This document shows, piece after piece, positions 12,271-24,268 of a DNA stretch of 64,000 bases (position 1 is its first letter; each line of letters starts with the position of its first letter). The notes under the pieces are model-generated. The model saw only the letters and a list, made by a program, of their open reading frames with translations. It was not told the origin of the DNA and searched no databases. The position numbers and the translations under genes were made by a program. This stretch comes from Cycas panzhihuaensis (taxonomy: Eukaryota; Cycadophyta), in contig CM041465.1 in assembly GCA_023213395.1 (NCBI GenBank), forward strand, positions 149,923,741-149,987,740, in the 5' to 3' direction.

Positions 12271-13385
12271 CAATTTCAAACTCATTTTTCTCTCTTGGCT
12301 CATTTTGTAAAGAAAATAAATGTCTCCAACTATTATCTCCTTCTCTCTTTACCTATCTCCTTCTTCTCTTAGGGTAAGCCCTAAGTTGTAGGTTTGCAAT
12401 AGTCTATTTCCAGTAGGTTTCTCCTCTCAAGTGCTCTTTCCAACCATCACATCAAGTTTTCTGTAGGTTTCATATCTTCTTTCGACTACTAAGGGGAGCT
12501 TTCCTCCATCCATCAGGAGGGATCCTTCTCCTCCAACTAATCCAGGAGGTAATATCTATTCTAAATTCATTTTAGTAGGGATTTCAGACTTGTACCTTGT
12601 TGTTTCTTCCTTTGGCAAGGGTATTTCATGAATACTATCCTTGGTTTATTTGAAAAACTCCTCTATATATATGTTTCTTAGATCATTTTTGAAGGAAGGC
12701 AAACCCTTCCTCACCCTTACTCATCCTTCTCACCTCTTGAGGTTTCTCTTAGGCTACTAGTGATTGGGTTGTGGGAAACATACGGAAAGAAAAATAGGAG
12801 CCTAAGTCTAGGGTTCTGACCCTCTTAGCTACATCCTCTAGGGTAGCCCCCTACCTTTCTCATTTCTCCCATCTCATATCCACCTTGCATACCTGGAAAC
12901 CCTTAGGGTGAAGGATCTCATTGGTTGTAGTATTTGCAGTCACTTGCAACGCCAGCAACCAACCCTCATACATCATCAAAATTTTGATTTCTTAGAACAT
13001 CTTGTAGTTTGTGGGTTTCTTGTCATATGTTGCAAATCTTGTGAAAGTCGCATATTGCAACTTTTGTAACATTTGTAGCTTTTGCAACTTTTCCTTTTTG
13101 CAAGCTTTGTTACATTCTTTATTTGCTTAGAACCTACAATATTTTGCTTAATCTGATTACCCGGAGTACTTGAGCACATGGAGGTACCTTGTTTGGGAGG
13201 GTTGGCCATTTTGAGGCTTTCTTTCTCTTTCCCTTTACCCCACTCTTTTCCCTTCCAAAAGTTGCTTGAATATTTTACATGCATATTAAAGAGGGATTGA
13301 ATAACATATTGTTTCTATTTAAAAGCACATAAGTAAGATCATACTTTTTCTTTTGGTAAACATAGACATATGTACAAACATATAC

Positions 13386-14745
13386 TTACTTTCATATGCA
13401 CATCTAACACCCTATAGAAGGGAAATCAATCGGTTAAGCAGGTTTCACTTTCTAAAGCAAGCAAAGATCATAGTGAAAGGTATGTGCACTCCATTTACTT
13501 TCATTTTTACTTTGTTCTCTTTTTCCTTGCAACCTTTTTCCATTTCTTTTTTGTATAAGCATCTTGGGGAAGGTAAGGAAGCCCCGTCAATGTTCCACCT
13601 ATAATGCCAACTACAACAAGGAGCACAAGGTGACTAGTAAAAGATTGTGAAGAAGGAAGAAAGGCATGCTTCACCAACCATCTTGGTTCCAAGTACACCT
13701 CCTCCAACTCTTCCCTCTTTCTTATACCTTTTCCCCTTCTCCCAAAATGAAAGAAGAAGAAAAGGTTGCATGCAACCTTTTTTCCTATAGGCCATCCACT
13801 TTGTATTCTTTAGGAAAGGAAGTCATTTGTGCATTAGTAGGCATTGACTCCACTTCCTTTCCCTCCCTTATTACATGGGCATTCAAGCAAGGGTAGTTTG
13901 AGTTGGTATACCATTTGTATTGCATCCTTAGTGAAGAGTAATGAAATGGTTTTTTCCCTTCATTGCATTCCCCTTTCTTTTGCATGCTCTTGCACTTACC
14001 AAGGTAGGGACATAAAGGGATTCAAGCCTCTTAATAGTTACTTTTCCTTCCCATGCATCATTAGAATAACTTGCATTAATCATTATACTCTTTTCTTGCA
14101 TTTCCTCTTCCCCTTGGTTCCTTTGTCTTTTTATTCATAAAAGAAAATGACAGAGAGGATACGAGAGATAAAGAAGAGAGTTGTCTTTTCCTTTAAATTA
14201 TAACAATTTAGTGGTAACAATATTTCACATCACTACATTACATTCTTAAAGCAAAATAAAAGTGCATCTCAAAAACTTTCGACATACTTAGCCACATGAC
14301 TAGTGCATATAAACCCTAGGGGTGCTCCCTCTAGGTGCCCTTTATTAGGGCACCCACTTGCCTTACCCCATCTAGGAGTTGGTTTTCTTATACCAAATCT
14401 CTCTTTTGCACTCTTTCTACTTGCTACTCCATTCTTGTTCCATAGGCACCCTTTCTCCACTAGGGTTTGCCTCTTCTTTTCCCTCCTTCCCAAGAAAAGC
14501 TCCTTTTTCTTACCTCTCCTTCCTCAACCTGTTAGGATAAGAGAGTCCCATTTGAGGCTACTCGATAAACTGAGGACATCCTTGCTTATCTCAAATCCGA
14601 AAAGGCACATGTCTAAAGGGAAGGTCTTGTGTGCCATTTTTGGGCCCTCGAACTTGCATTTTGATGCACATATGCTATTTGTGAGTGATCTATTCCCCCA
14701 CTTCCAAGGATCCTTAAGCCTTTGTTTAGTGATTGTGTAAGCTTG
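13386..14745 (+). mobile_element. Tat leader fragment B directly behind the A 3' LTR
   Basis: This plus-strand stretch aligns with the 5' leader of D (about 50700-51600), the region that normally follows a 5' LTR. The clearest match is GGGGAAGGTAAGGAAGCCCC at 13565 versus 50800 in D; others are at 13655-13740 and 13820-13900. So the LTR at 11542 acts as the 5' LTR of a second element, giving an LTR-internal-LTR-internal tandem, broken at about 14745 where the sequence switches to the opposite strand. A recognisable primer-binding site is not preserved. The small open frames here are not convincing genes. Confidence 0.65.
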
Positions 14746-14749
14746 ATCT

Positions 14750-16822
14750 CATTATATTTAGTGACCCCCCAGAGGTGCGCATCTAGATGGCCATTTCAAT
14801 TTTAAATTCATTCTCCTAGGCTAACATAGCACCTAGGGACTCATCAGTTGCTAAAGTATATAGGCTGAAGGAAAAGTCAAAGAGAGGGGGAGCTAATATG
14901 GGAGTAGATATAAGAGCTCATTTAAGTTCTTGAAAGGCTTCTTGGGCCCTAGAGGACCAAGTGAAGGGAGCCCCCTTCTTCAACAAGTTGGTTAAGGGTT
15001 TGGCATTTATGATGAAGTTCACTAGGAAATGCCTTATGAACCCTAACCTCCCCAAAATGATTTAATCTATTATTGCATCCTTAGAGGAGGCATCTCAACT
15101 ATAGCTTTGACCTCATCAGGTTTAATTTGGATTCCTTATTTAGAAATGAGAAACCCTAAGAGTTTCCCAACTGTTATCGCAAAAACTTATTTGACCCTAA
15201 GGTGATTAGCCCTCTTTTAAGAGAGGCCCATCATGCCATCCATAAAAACTTCAAGAATTTTGTTAATAAGACCATGGAATATGAATTACATGGCCCTTTG
15301 CTAGGTGGCACCAGTATTTTTCAAACTAAAAGGTATGGATTTGTAAGAAAATGTCCCCTAAGGAGTAAATATCATCTTGTGATGGTTCTTGGGGATATTT
15401 AGATTTGGTTGTAACCAAAGAAACCATCCATTAAAGATATGACTTCAAAACTAGCAGTTCGATCAATGATTTGATCAATGAATGAGAGAGGAAAATTGTA
15501 CTTTAGACAAACATTGTTAATATCTCAAAAATTAACACAAATTCTAATAGCCTTATTCTTCTTAACAATGGGTATAATATTAGAAGCCTATTTGGGGTAA
15601 TTGATGGAAGTAATAAGGCCTATGTCTAGCAGATTTTCTACTTCTATCTTAATTACAACTAACAGTTTTAGATGCAAGGGGCATTGCTTTTACCTCACAA
15701 GGCAAGCACCTAAAATAGTAGTAAGATTATGCATAACTATGGTTGGATCTATGCCCTTTATATTTGAGTGGTCATATATGAAGATGTCACAAAACTCTTG
15801 GAACAATTAAGCATATTCCTTTATTTCCTGAGGAGAATAATTTAGTCCAACCTTGATGACCGTACTAGGAGTAAGGATGATGTCCTTAATTGTCCTTGAA
15901 CACATGGCATTCTCTTCTTCAAAGTGAAATAGGGCTTAGTAAACCAGTAGATGGGAAAGAGTTGATGATTGGTTTGGTTCGGCAAGGGATGACCCAATAG
16001 CCAAACACTTCCAAAAACCAAGTTTATGGTGTCTAGAAGGTAGGTTAGGTGCTATTTCCACTAGATGCTCAAATAAAGCTTCATCATTCTTAAAGTAATC
16101 TATCCCATGGATAGTCTTGTTGAGCAGAAGTTGAGGAGTAAGCAAGGGAGGGGGAGGGGGGTGATAGGTCCATAGTGATCATCTATCTAATTGACATAAT
16201 AAAGGGACTCTTTCAAGGAGTCGTAGTACATCCTCCTATGATGTCACATCCCACCTCATAAAGAGGAATACAGTGTAGGATCAGGATCGCAGATGATAGA
16301 CTTATCATGCGAGAAGAGGGATTCAACATCCTCGTCATCTATAAAGGATAATGAGGATTGAGAAGCTTCAATAATAAGATGTTGATGAGTAGGGCAGTGG
16401 TCTATGCATTTTATCATGTTAATAATACATAGGTACTCACATGATGCAGTAAGAGGTTCTACCATGTGAGTCAACTCAAGGGCCTCCATCTCTATAAGAG
16501 TCCTTTGTTGGGGTGTGGCACACATGGTAGGATGAGGGGAATGCCCCCTTTAGATGTTGAGAAGGGAGATTGGATGAGGGGGTTCCTCATAATCATCATC
16601 AGACTCTTGGTCGCTCAAGATGACTTAGTATCCATAGTTCCTTGCATTGATGGGGTCGAAGCAAATCAAATTCAGTTGAGAGGGATGTGTTTCTCCTTCT
16701 TCCTAGGGGCTTTCAACACTAATAGAGTGGGCAATCGATAGGTTGGATAGATCCTCAACCTCATTACCTACCCCAAAGATTACTTGGCATGGTTAATGAG
16801 GTGGTCCGTTGGGAGGGGGCTC
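14750..16822 (-). pseudogene. RT and RNase H part of pol, element C
   Basis: From right to left: an acidic pol linker (about 16800-15940) including a GIDYFKNDEALFEHL block near 16100 and LFQEFCDIF near 15800; RT motifs; and FMDG near 15250, where D has FMDD (the second catalytic Asp is changed). It continues into the RNase H start (matching the LLKKGAPF and DESLGA regions of D) and stops at about 14760. Multiple stops and shifts are present. In C the protease and this linker are in the same frame, separated by a TGA (16823-16825). Confidence 0.75.
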
Positions 16823-17780
16823 TCAAGTGATAACCTTGATTTGTCCTTGATAAGTAAATTTAAGTTTCCCACACATGGAAGAACAAACAACACCCATCTG
16901 ATTAAGACATGGGTAACTTATCAATATGTTATAGTCTACATCAATGTTGAGGACTATAATATCTATTTGTACTATTTTGTCTTCTAAAGTAAGCAAGAGG
17001 AGTATCATTCCTAGGGGTGCCTTCTCGTTACTATCATAGCCTTGGCACCTTTATGGGACTAGTTTGAGGGCCCCTATTCCTAGCTTCTCCACCATGAGTA
17101 TGGGTATGGTGTTGACCAGGGAGTTGTTATCTGTAACATTCATCTTCAATGTAAAATCTGGGGTACTAGTGGTAATGGTGAAAGGGTAATGCCATTGATG
17201 CTCCCTTTTACTAGCAAAAGGGAAGTCCCTTAGATCAAAAGAGATAATGGGTATCCTATGTAGGGTTGTACCCATGAAATGAATAGGGACATCCTTTTAG
17301 CTAAGGGCCTCTGAAAAGAGATCTTGTTGCTTCGGGTAACTTCGTAGGATATTCATCATAGACATGCCTGTGGACATAGTGTGGAGCTCCTCAATAATGG
17401 AGAAGGGCTTCCCCTTTCTCGTGGGTTAGGGAAGGGCCCTTTGAAAGTCATAACACCCTAGGTAGATGGGAATGGTCTTTGAGACCACAAAAATCTCCAT
17501 AGGTGGGTTGTTTATAAGATGGTTTTGTTGTGAAGTGGAGGCTTCTGCAACCTCCCTCGTAGTTTGAGACCTTGTGACAGGGTATATATGAGTAGTCTCA
17601 AGCATCTGAATCACTCTCTTCCCTTTTGTTTTCTGGTTAAGAGGAGGAAGGATGCTGGGCCTAAGGCTTGATAGAGAGGATAGATCCCTTGGGCCCTTTC
17701 CCTTCACTTGGACAGAGGAACGATTAGGAGATCATCTCCTACCCTAAGTAGATTGTTCCTATTCTCTATGATTTGGGAAT
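16823..17780 (-). pseudogene. Zinc-binding and protease region, element C
   Basis: The region 17707-17426 carries the basic RVIQMLETT and AL/TRSQ blocks found in D and A. The protease follows: PIISFDLRDFPFASKRE (about 17240), then TDNNSLVNTIP in place of DNGSSVNAMP, keeping the Asp but losing the Gly. The last part (17008-16823) has VLNIDVDYN and LNQMG. The frame ends with TGA at 16823-16825, the same codon as in A and D. Confidence 0.75.
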
Positions 17781-18400
17781 GAATCACAGTGAATAGGTTA
17801 TTTTAAATTGGGCTTGGAAGACCTTTAAGGAGAAGAGTCATGACGTAGAGCAAGTTTGGGATGTTACAACTGAAATTATAAATCTTCATGCTAGTAATCT
17901 CCATGCACAAAACACTACTTCTTCTTAGGAGGGGGTTTTTGCCTTCCTCCCTTGAGAAGTTTGAGCACCTCCACCTTTAGGTGGCAAGGTTTATGATGCA
18001 TGATGCACAGGTCAATATGACTCTAAAGAGGCTTAAGCAAATTGAAGTTTTAGCTCTTTAACCATACATTTGAAGGAATACACAACATAAGTGAGAGGAT
18101 CCAAGGTCCTATCGGTTGTGCTAGTAGGAAGCCTTGATGAACTTCTAGTTGTGCGTAGGATAAGAGGGAAGGTCTAGATGAACTTCTGGTTGCTCATTTA
18201 GATAATAAGCTAGATCATCACCCTCTTGGGTGGGATCCTGCTGAGGGTAAGAGGTCTTAAGGTGAGGCAAATCAGGAGCAAAGGAATGATAAGCCATGTC
18301 TGACAGGTACCCCTACATTGGTGATCCCAAATTAGATGGGGCAAACAAAGAGTAACCAGGCTCTACTTCTAAAGGAAGGAGGCTATGCAGACGATGAGAG
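17781..18400 (-). pseudogene. gag of element C with large internal deletion
   Basis: Reading right to left, the N-terminal block (DPTQEGDDLAYYLNEQ near 18220, cf. STQEGEDP in A and D) is followed within about 100 bp by the C-terminal tail (DRTLDPLTYVVYSF and VKELKLQF near 18100-18050). The proline-rich linker and the whole capsid core, which occupy about 1.5 kb in D (about 51850-53430), are missing. The tail then leads into the zinc region. The element could not have made capsid. Confidence 0.7.
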
Positions 18401-20752
18401 AAGTGTCATATTCATGTGTCCACCTAGGAACCTTAGAAGAATGTATAATGTTAATGTAATACCCTATCAAGACCCTATAATATAAGAAGAGGATAATGCT
18501 AGGAAAGTGAAGGAATCCTAGGGTTTCCTCATTAGTAGTTCCTTAGTATGATCGCCAGTGGAAACATACCTTCAGGAGGGGGGGGGGGTTGTTGCAGTCA
18601 TTAGGAGCTACTACACTCTAACTATAAGTAGGCTTAATGTGTAGAAGCCTAGAGGTGTGATATCATCTTAGCTTACCCTCAAAGGGCATCCATACGCTTC
18701 GTGAGCACAAGTTTAGGGACCCACGTAATGCATGTTCCCTTTCTAACCTATAGGGTTTTGGTTTCAAGTTGGTAAGTGATGCATTTAGGTTACAAAGGCC
18801 TTGGCCTTCTGGGATTACTGAGTGGCCTAGGTAGGTTTCTCCTATCATCATTTTGGAAGAGGGGATAGATTTCCTTCTCGAGAGAAGGGATAATAACAAG
18901 TAGGAAACAAGGGCTAAAGAAGTAGTTTGGTATGTTTTCCTCTTTGTTTAAAGGATTTCCTCTTAACTTATGTGGAAATGTAAACTTTTACTTGAGCATA
19001 GTGCTTTGTTTCAAGTGTAGTGTTTTGTGTTATATTTATGTTATAACAAAATGAAAGGAACTAACAAATGTAACAATCAATGTGCAATAAATATAAATCC
19101 TCACTCTTAATTCACTCCTTTTATCTTTTGGCCTTAGATGAAACCTTTAAGGTTATGTGCCTAAAATGAAAAGATAATGACGTGATTGAGAGTGATGCAC
19201 AAGAATATAAAGGAGTAATATTTTTCTTTTTATATGTGAAAGCAATATAAATATTTCCCTAGTATGCTTTTCTGAAATATGAGTTCTACTATTTCTTTTC
19301 TATAAGAATGAATTTTTTCTATTTTCTCTCAAGAATAAGCAAAATATATGAAAAAATATCCCTCAATTGAAATCAAAATAGTCTTGTTATTATTTGGGGG
19401 GCTACTCTTGATCATTGCACCTTGATCTAGACTAGCCTTGAGGTGCCTGCTATTAAAAAAACTAGGTCTTAATAACAAGAAACTACCACCAGGATCTAAA
19501 TTATTTTGCAACTAGTTATAGGAATTGAAACTAAAATTTAATATGCAAGTTCTTAAACCTTAGATAATATAACAAATAAATCAAAAAGTCAAAGCATCGT
19601 ATATACACCTGATATAACGTGGTAAAACCCTAATAGTATATTAGGGAAACATTCACACAGGAAAGATATTAAGCTTTATTATCCAAGAATAGAGAAATAT
19701 GCATAATCTGCAACATAATGCTCACAACAATAACAACTAGCCACCTCTACTGAATACAATATATCTAATATATCGAATATCATCAACATAATGAAAAAAC
19801 ACCCTAAATCGGACTATATGAGAGAGTCATATAAGGCACAAATCTTGACTATCAAATATGGGGTATTTTTAATGAATGACTTTGATTCTCTTTACAAATT
19901 AGTATGTTTTATAATGCTAGATTTTTGGGTTAGGGGCTCCACCCCTAAACCCCCATTTATAGGGGGAGGAGGGGGGTTTTGGCACCCTTTACATCCCCCA
20001 GCCAAGGGGGGGCCTCTTGTCCCCTTTAGATCCCCTCGTAAAGGTTTATGAGGGAAACCACACTACCAACTTATCAAAATTTTTACCTCCAAAACATTAT
20101 TGTCACATTATCTAACACCTGCTATATTAAGGATGCAATCAATGTTGAATTAGAATGTTACTAGTTGTACCTGTCAATGTAACAGTCACACCATAAATTT
20201 CTGAATGGCACCGTAAACATGTCTATGATACCATGAGATACTCTATAGGGCCAACAATAATTAGAGTGGTACAAATAATAATCACTACAAGATGTCAACA
20301 GGGTATAAAAGTTGGTTAAATTTTGGCAGAAAGCTTGAAATCCCTATCCCTGATTACCTGTAGACTAGCCCTAAGGTCCCTAAGTAATTAGTCATATGCA
20401 ATAAGGAAAAAAAAATTATATAAATAGGTAACAATGAGTAAAAAAAAGAAAAACATATGGAATTAAAGTTGCAAGAATACTGAAAAATCATCTTATTGAC
20501 TAAGGGACCACAACGGGAGCTATGATCCATTAGACTAGAGTCCTAGTCATCATTGGCATAGAATAGACATAAGTAAGCTAAGCAAACTAAATAACCATAC
20601 ATCTGATAGTCACACAAGTGTCACATGAAGTAGCAAACATAAAGGACATGAAGTAACAAACATAGAGGATATGATGGAATGCAAGATAGAGATACATACA
20701 TGTACTTACCTATGTCACAGTCTCCCAATCCATTCCCGGTAGATGGGAAACA
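18401..20752 (-). repeat. Leader and 5' LTR of element C (interrupted)
   Basis: The outer end is clear: the complement of 20692-20752 begins TGTTTCCC and matches the D LTR start through CCGGGAATGGAT and TAGGTAAGTACATG. U3-like sequence with the diverged GGTA repeats lies at about 20160-20300. The LTR/leader limit cannot be placed. Excluding the inserted solo LTR, the stretch is about 1 kb shorter than in D, so deletions have occurred. Confidence 0.65.
19451..20117 (-). mobile_element. Solo copia LTR with perfect TSD (CCTGC), in element C
   Basis: 667 bp on the minus strand, matching the LTRs of element F. The right end is the complement of TGTTAGATAATGTGAC. Flanks are CCTGC at 19446-19450 and CCTGC at 20118-20122. 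No internal copia sequence accompanies it, so it is a solo LTR left by LTR-LTR recombination. It contains the family's G-run/C-run patch (about 19925-20050). Confidence 0.9.
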
Positions 20753-22070
20753 AAGAGTAAAAGAAAATCTAGGACTTATTCACTTAGATATTTATGGACT
20801 AATATCTATTGTCTTGCTAGGTGGAGCAATATATTTTATTACCTTCATCGATGACTTTTCATGGAAAGTCTAGGTCTTTTCACTGAAGAAAACGTCACAA
20901 ACATTCATCTGTTTTAGATAGTTTAAGGAAATGGTAAAAAATAAAAGTATATTAAAGGTAAAGATCCTATAAATTGATAATAGGGGAGAATATACCTTAA
21001 ATGAGTTTATCTAGTTCTAAAAGGATCATGGGATTAAGTGATAGTTTGTTACTACCTATATAGCTTATCATAATAAAGTTACTAAGAGAATGAATAAAAC
21101 TCTCATTGAAAAGACTAAGGCCATGATGTGGGGCAAGGATGTAGTTGATTATTGAAGGTCTAAAGCTATAAATATAATCAAATATCTAAGTAACATAACT
21201 ACTAAGGCTATTAGAAATATGATACTTGAGAAAGCTTGGTCAAGAAGTAAGCTAATTATAAATCATCTCAGAATTTTTGGATATATATCATATATGCACA
21301 TTCCCAAGGAAAAAATGATAAAAGTTATATGACAAAAGCACAAAATACTGTTGTGTAAACCTATTCTGAATAACCAAAACCAACCACCAAGATCTATCTA
21401 TTTTGTAATAAGAATAATATTTAAAACTATAACTAAGTGTAAGTACATAAACCAAAGATCATTTAACACATATACAATAGCATACACATTACCAACTACA
21501 CTAGATATAACATGATAAAACCCCAACAGAGTGCTAAGGAAACATCCACATAGGAAAGGTATCGATCTTTGTTAATCAAGAATGAAAGATTTATACATAC
21601 AGTCACCATAGAATTCTCATAGTATCAACAACCAACAACTGCCCACCTGCAATACAATGCAATACAATAAAATGTGATATAATTATCCTAAAATGGGTTA
21701 CATAAGAAGTCACATTAATCATAGCCATTAGATCTAGGTATTTTTTATGAATGGCCTAGATTCTCTTTTCAATTTAATAGGTTTTGAACCCTAGCTTTGT
21801 GCTTCTAGGCTACCGCCCTTAAACCCTGACATATCGACTGAGGGGAGGGGGGTGGGTTTCCAACACCCCTCACACCCATCAGATCCTCCCAAGAAAATGT
21901 TAGTGGAGAAAATTGTGCCAAAAAAAGGTCCATAATTTAAGACTCCTCATAATTATTGTCATATATCCAATAAATACATCCTTGTTGGGTATTCTGAGGA
22001 GAGAAAAGCATATAGGATATAGAAGTTATCAACTTGACAAGTTTATATAACTCATGATGTGACCTTTTAG
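20753..22070 (+). pseudogene. Integrase remnant of copia G (split by a solo LTR)
   Basis: Blocks: LGLIHLDIYGLIS (first Asp), YFITFIDDFSWKV, then IDNRGEY (second Asp) and a region matching MNKTLIEKTKAM (about 21090). After the solo LTR, the sequence resumes with the conserved LVGYSEE motif at 21975. The reading continues if the LTR and one copy of the 5-bp TSD are ignored, which proves a later insertion. In-frame stops occur. Confidence 0.8.
21349..21972 (-). mobile_element. Solo copia LTR with perfect TSD (AATAC), in copia G
   Basis: About 624 bp, minus strand, a more diverged member of the same LTR family as F. Flanks: AATAC at 21344-21348 and AATAC at 21973-21977. The host integrase reading frame is interrupted exactly here. 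The G-run/C-run patch is shortened (about 21835-21895). Confidence 0.85.
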
Positions 22071-22430
22071 GAGGATCAGACTCAAGATATTAGTCCAACT
22101 AATGTTAAGGAGCTATTGAATGTGGTTCCTTACATGATATTATCTAATTAGAGTTTGAACCTTTCTACATTAGTGGAGTAACTTAATTAAAATCATTCTA
22201 ATTCCCCAAAGCTAATTTTAAGTCAAAGGCATAATTGAAGAAGCCTAAGCCAAAGAAGTTGTCAAATATAAAACATTCGCCTTCATCATCAAAGAAGAAT
22301 CTTATAAAATAGTACTTGAAAATCATGGATGATGCTCACCAAATATTACCAAAATATGAAGGGAAGTAAAAATAAAAAATATAATCATATGCTCATGTAA
22401 ATATGGTACTTATAGTAAGTGTATTAAAGT

Positions 22431-23900
22431 TTTATGAACCATCCATGGTTAAAGAAGTGTTAAAAGAAAAGAAGTGGTATGACATTATAGAATATGAAAT
22501 CCAAGCAAAGAAGAAAAATTACACATGGGATTTCATAAAATTACCTATTACTAAGTGAATAATTGGATGCAAGTGAATCTACATATCAAGTTTAAATCTG
22601 ATAGCTCTATAAATAAATATAAATTATAGATTGTTATAAAAGGCTTTAAACAACAAGAAGGGATTGACTACTAAGAGACATTTGCTCTTGTTGTAAATAT
22701 GAATTCCATTTAATTGGTAGCTATACCAAATGGATTTAAAGAGTGTATTTATAAATGGAAATTTAAACGAAGAAGTCTACATAGAGCAATGACCTAGCTT
22801 TACTGAGAAGGGCCATGAGTACTCAATATGTCAACTCAGGAAGGCCTTGAATGGGCTAAAGTAGTCTTCTAGAGCCTAGTATGAGAAAATTGATTAGTAA
22901 TTTTAGAAGAATAGGTTTAAGAGATCTTCAGGTGACTCAAATCTATATATCAAGGTAGAAAATGTTAAAATCATATTTATGGTATTATATGTTGATGGCT
23001 TCCTAATCACAAGTAATGATATCAATATGACATCATACTTGAAGGTAGATCTTAATGACTATTTTAAGATGATTGGTCTAGGAATCTTATATTACTTTCT
23101 TCAAATGAAAGTGTGGTGAAGGGCTAAACTTGTATTCATCTCATTGGCTAAGTATACCTAGAAAATTCAAAAAAAGTTCATAATAAAATATTGTAAACCT
23201 ACACCTATACTTATGGAGATATATTCTAAATTAATAATAGAAGATAATAGAGTAGATATTGATGTTATATTGTATAGGTAACTGGTGAGAAGTATAATAT
23301 ATTTGATCATTATCAAACCTAGCATATCTTATATAGTTGGAATGATATCCAAATTTATAGCATCACCAAAATAAGGATACTAGAAAGCTACAAAGAGTAT
23401 CCTCAAATACTTGAAAGGGGCAATACATAATAGACTTAGATTTAAGCCTAATGATAATTATAAGTTAACAGGATTCACTGATTCTAATTGGGTTGGAGAT
23501 ATAGATAATAGCAGGTCAACTTCTAGATATTATTTCAATATAGGTTTAGCTATAGTCACATGGAGTAGTAAAAAATAATCAATTATTGATTTATCCTCTA
23601 CTAAAGCAAAGTATTAGGCTATATTTATAGTAGTAACATAAGCCATTTAGTTATGTCAAATTTTGGAGGACATGGGACTACAACAATTAAAACTAGCCAT
23701 TATACACTATGATAATTAGAGTATAATAAAGATTACCAAAAATCTTATATTTTATGCTCACACCAAACATATTGAGGTGCACCATCACTTTATTTAGGAA
23801 TTAATTCAAAAAGGTATAATAGAGATGGTGTAGAGGCCTATAGAATAATAATTAGTTAACATCTTCACTAAACATTAGCATGCGATAGATTCCAGACTCT
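22431..23900 (+). pseudogene. Reverse transcriptase and RNase H remnant of copia G
   Basis: RT blocks: EPSMVKEVLKEKKW and NYTWDFIKLP (about 22440-22550), VIKGFKQQEGIDY (about 22640), then the catalytic box LYVDGFLIT near 22990, where YVDD has become YVDG. The RNase H part has FTDSNWVGD (about 23480), a changed SSTKAKY (SSTEAEY in active copies) and KHIEVHHHF (about 23770). Numerous stops. Confidence 0.85.
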
Positions 23901-23949
23901 TAGGGATGGTTTAGATATCAAAAGAAATGAAATAAACATTAAGGGAGAG

Positions 23950-24268
23950 TGTTAAAGTTTAATATTTATTTTGAGGGGTCATGGACTGCCCCTCCCTTTA
24001 TTTTTATACTATAGTATATTAGGATTATTTTATGTAGAACTGATGAGTCAATGGGGGTTATGACTCTCACCTCGTACCTGTTAATTTAAATAGGAATATT
24101 ATTCTTATAATTATTATATAAGATAGATATAAGTTAGTTGTAATTGACAAAAAGAAAGAAGAGTGAAGTAAGGATCATTGAATTAATATAATGTGTGACT
24201 ATTATTGAGTAGAGATTTAATAAACTTTTAAGAACTAATTTTAAATGTTTTGATAGTTAATCCTATCA
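23950..24268 (+). repeat. 3' LTR of copia G
   Basis: It begins TGTTAAAG right after the polypurine tract AAGGGAGAG (23941-23949) and ends ...CTATCA at 24268; length 319 bp. A 5' partner is not in the window. The last bases are placed by the TG...CA rule. Confidence 0.7.

Larger units (their letters stand above)
1..13385 (+). mobile_element. Tat-lineage Ty3/gypsy retrotransposon A (5' part outside window)
   Basis: A long, decayed Ty3/gypsy element read on the plus strand: gag, aspartic protease, reverse transcriptase, RNase H, integrase, an antisense ORF region, a second (archaeal-type) RNase H, a polypurine tract and a 3' LTR. It aligns by eye, domain by domain, with element D at 48862-64000, and the alignment was used to place its parts. 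Every coding domain carries stops and small indels. The second RNase H puts it in the Tat lineage of plant Ty3/gypsy elements. Its 5' LTR and leader lie outside the window. The right end is approximate, because the LTR runs directly into a leader-like sequence (13386-14745). Confidence 0.9.
11542..13385 (+). repeat. 3' LTR of Tat element A
   Basis: It starts TGTTTCTAGG right after the polypurine tract and aligns along its length with the 5' LTR of D (48862 onward): the GAATGGA block at 11558, GGTAAGCACAGGTA at 11583, the U3 20-bp repeats (12071-12152), the block around TTTCGCATTTATTATGAAAC (12173) and the TATA region. The end near 13385 is an estimate from alignment with the D LTR/leader transition; the terminal CA is not identifiable. 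Confidence 0.8.
14746..20752 (-). mobile_element. Inverted, truncated Tat element C
   Basis: Read on the minus strand from 20752 to 14746: 5' LTR (start TGTTTCCC, the complement of 20745-20752), leader, shortened gag, zinc/protease, RT and the start of RNase H, where it is cut off. It matches A and D throughout. It lacks the end of RNase H, integrase, the antisense ORF, aRNH and 3' LTR. A solo copia LTR (19451-20117) is inserted in its leader/LTR. At its right end, a copia integrase (element G) continues immediately. The left junction with fragment B is a rearrangement, not an LTR boundary. Confidence 0.8.
20753..24268 (+). mobile_element. Ty1/copia element G (5' part missing)
   Basis: Copia pol begins abruptly at 20753, where Tat element C ends: integrase core, RT, RNase H, polypurine tract and a 319-bp 3' LTR. 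No 5' half is visible beyond C, because C's left side is rearranged. A solo LTR interrupts it at 21349-21972. It carries many stops throughout and is an old copy. Confidence 0.85.

Noticed and set aside
13353-14740. Cluster of small open frames on both strands
   Set aside because: Region aligns with the non-coding leader of D; no frame is conserved.
19791-20051. 86-codon open frame with Gly/Pro-rich end, and similar ones in the other LTRs
   Set aside because: Located in copia LTRs; the Gly/Pro run is a translation of the G-run/C-run patch.
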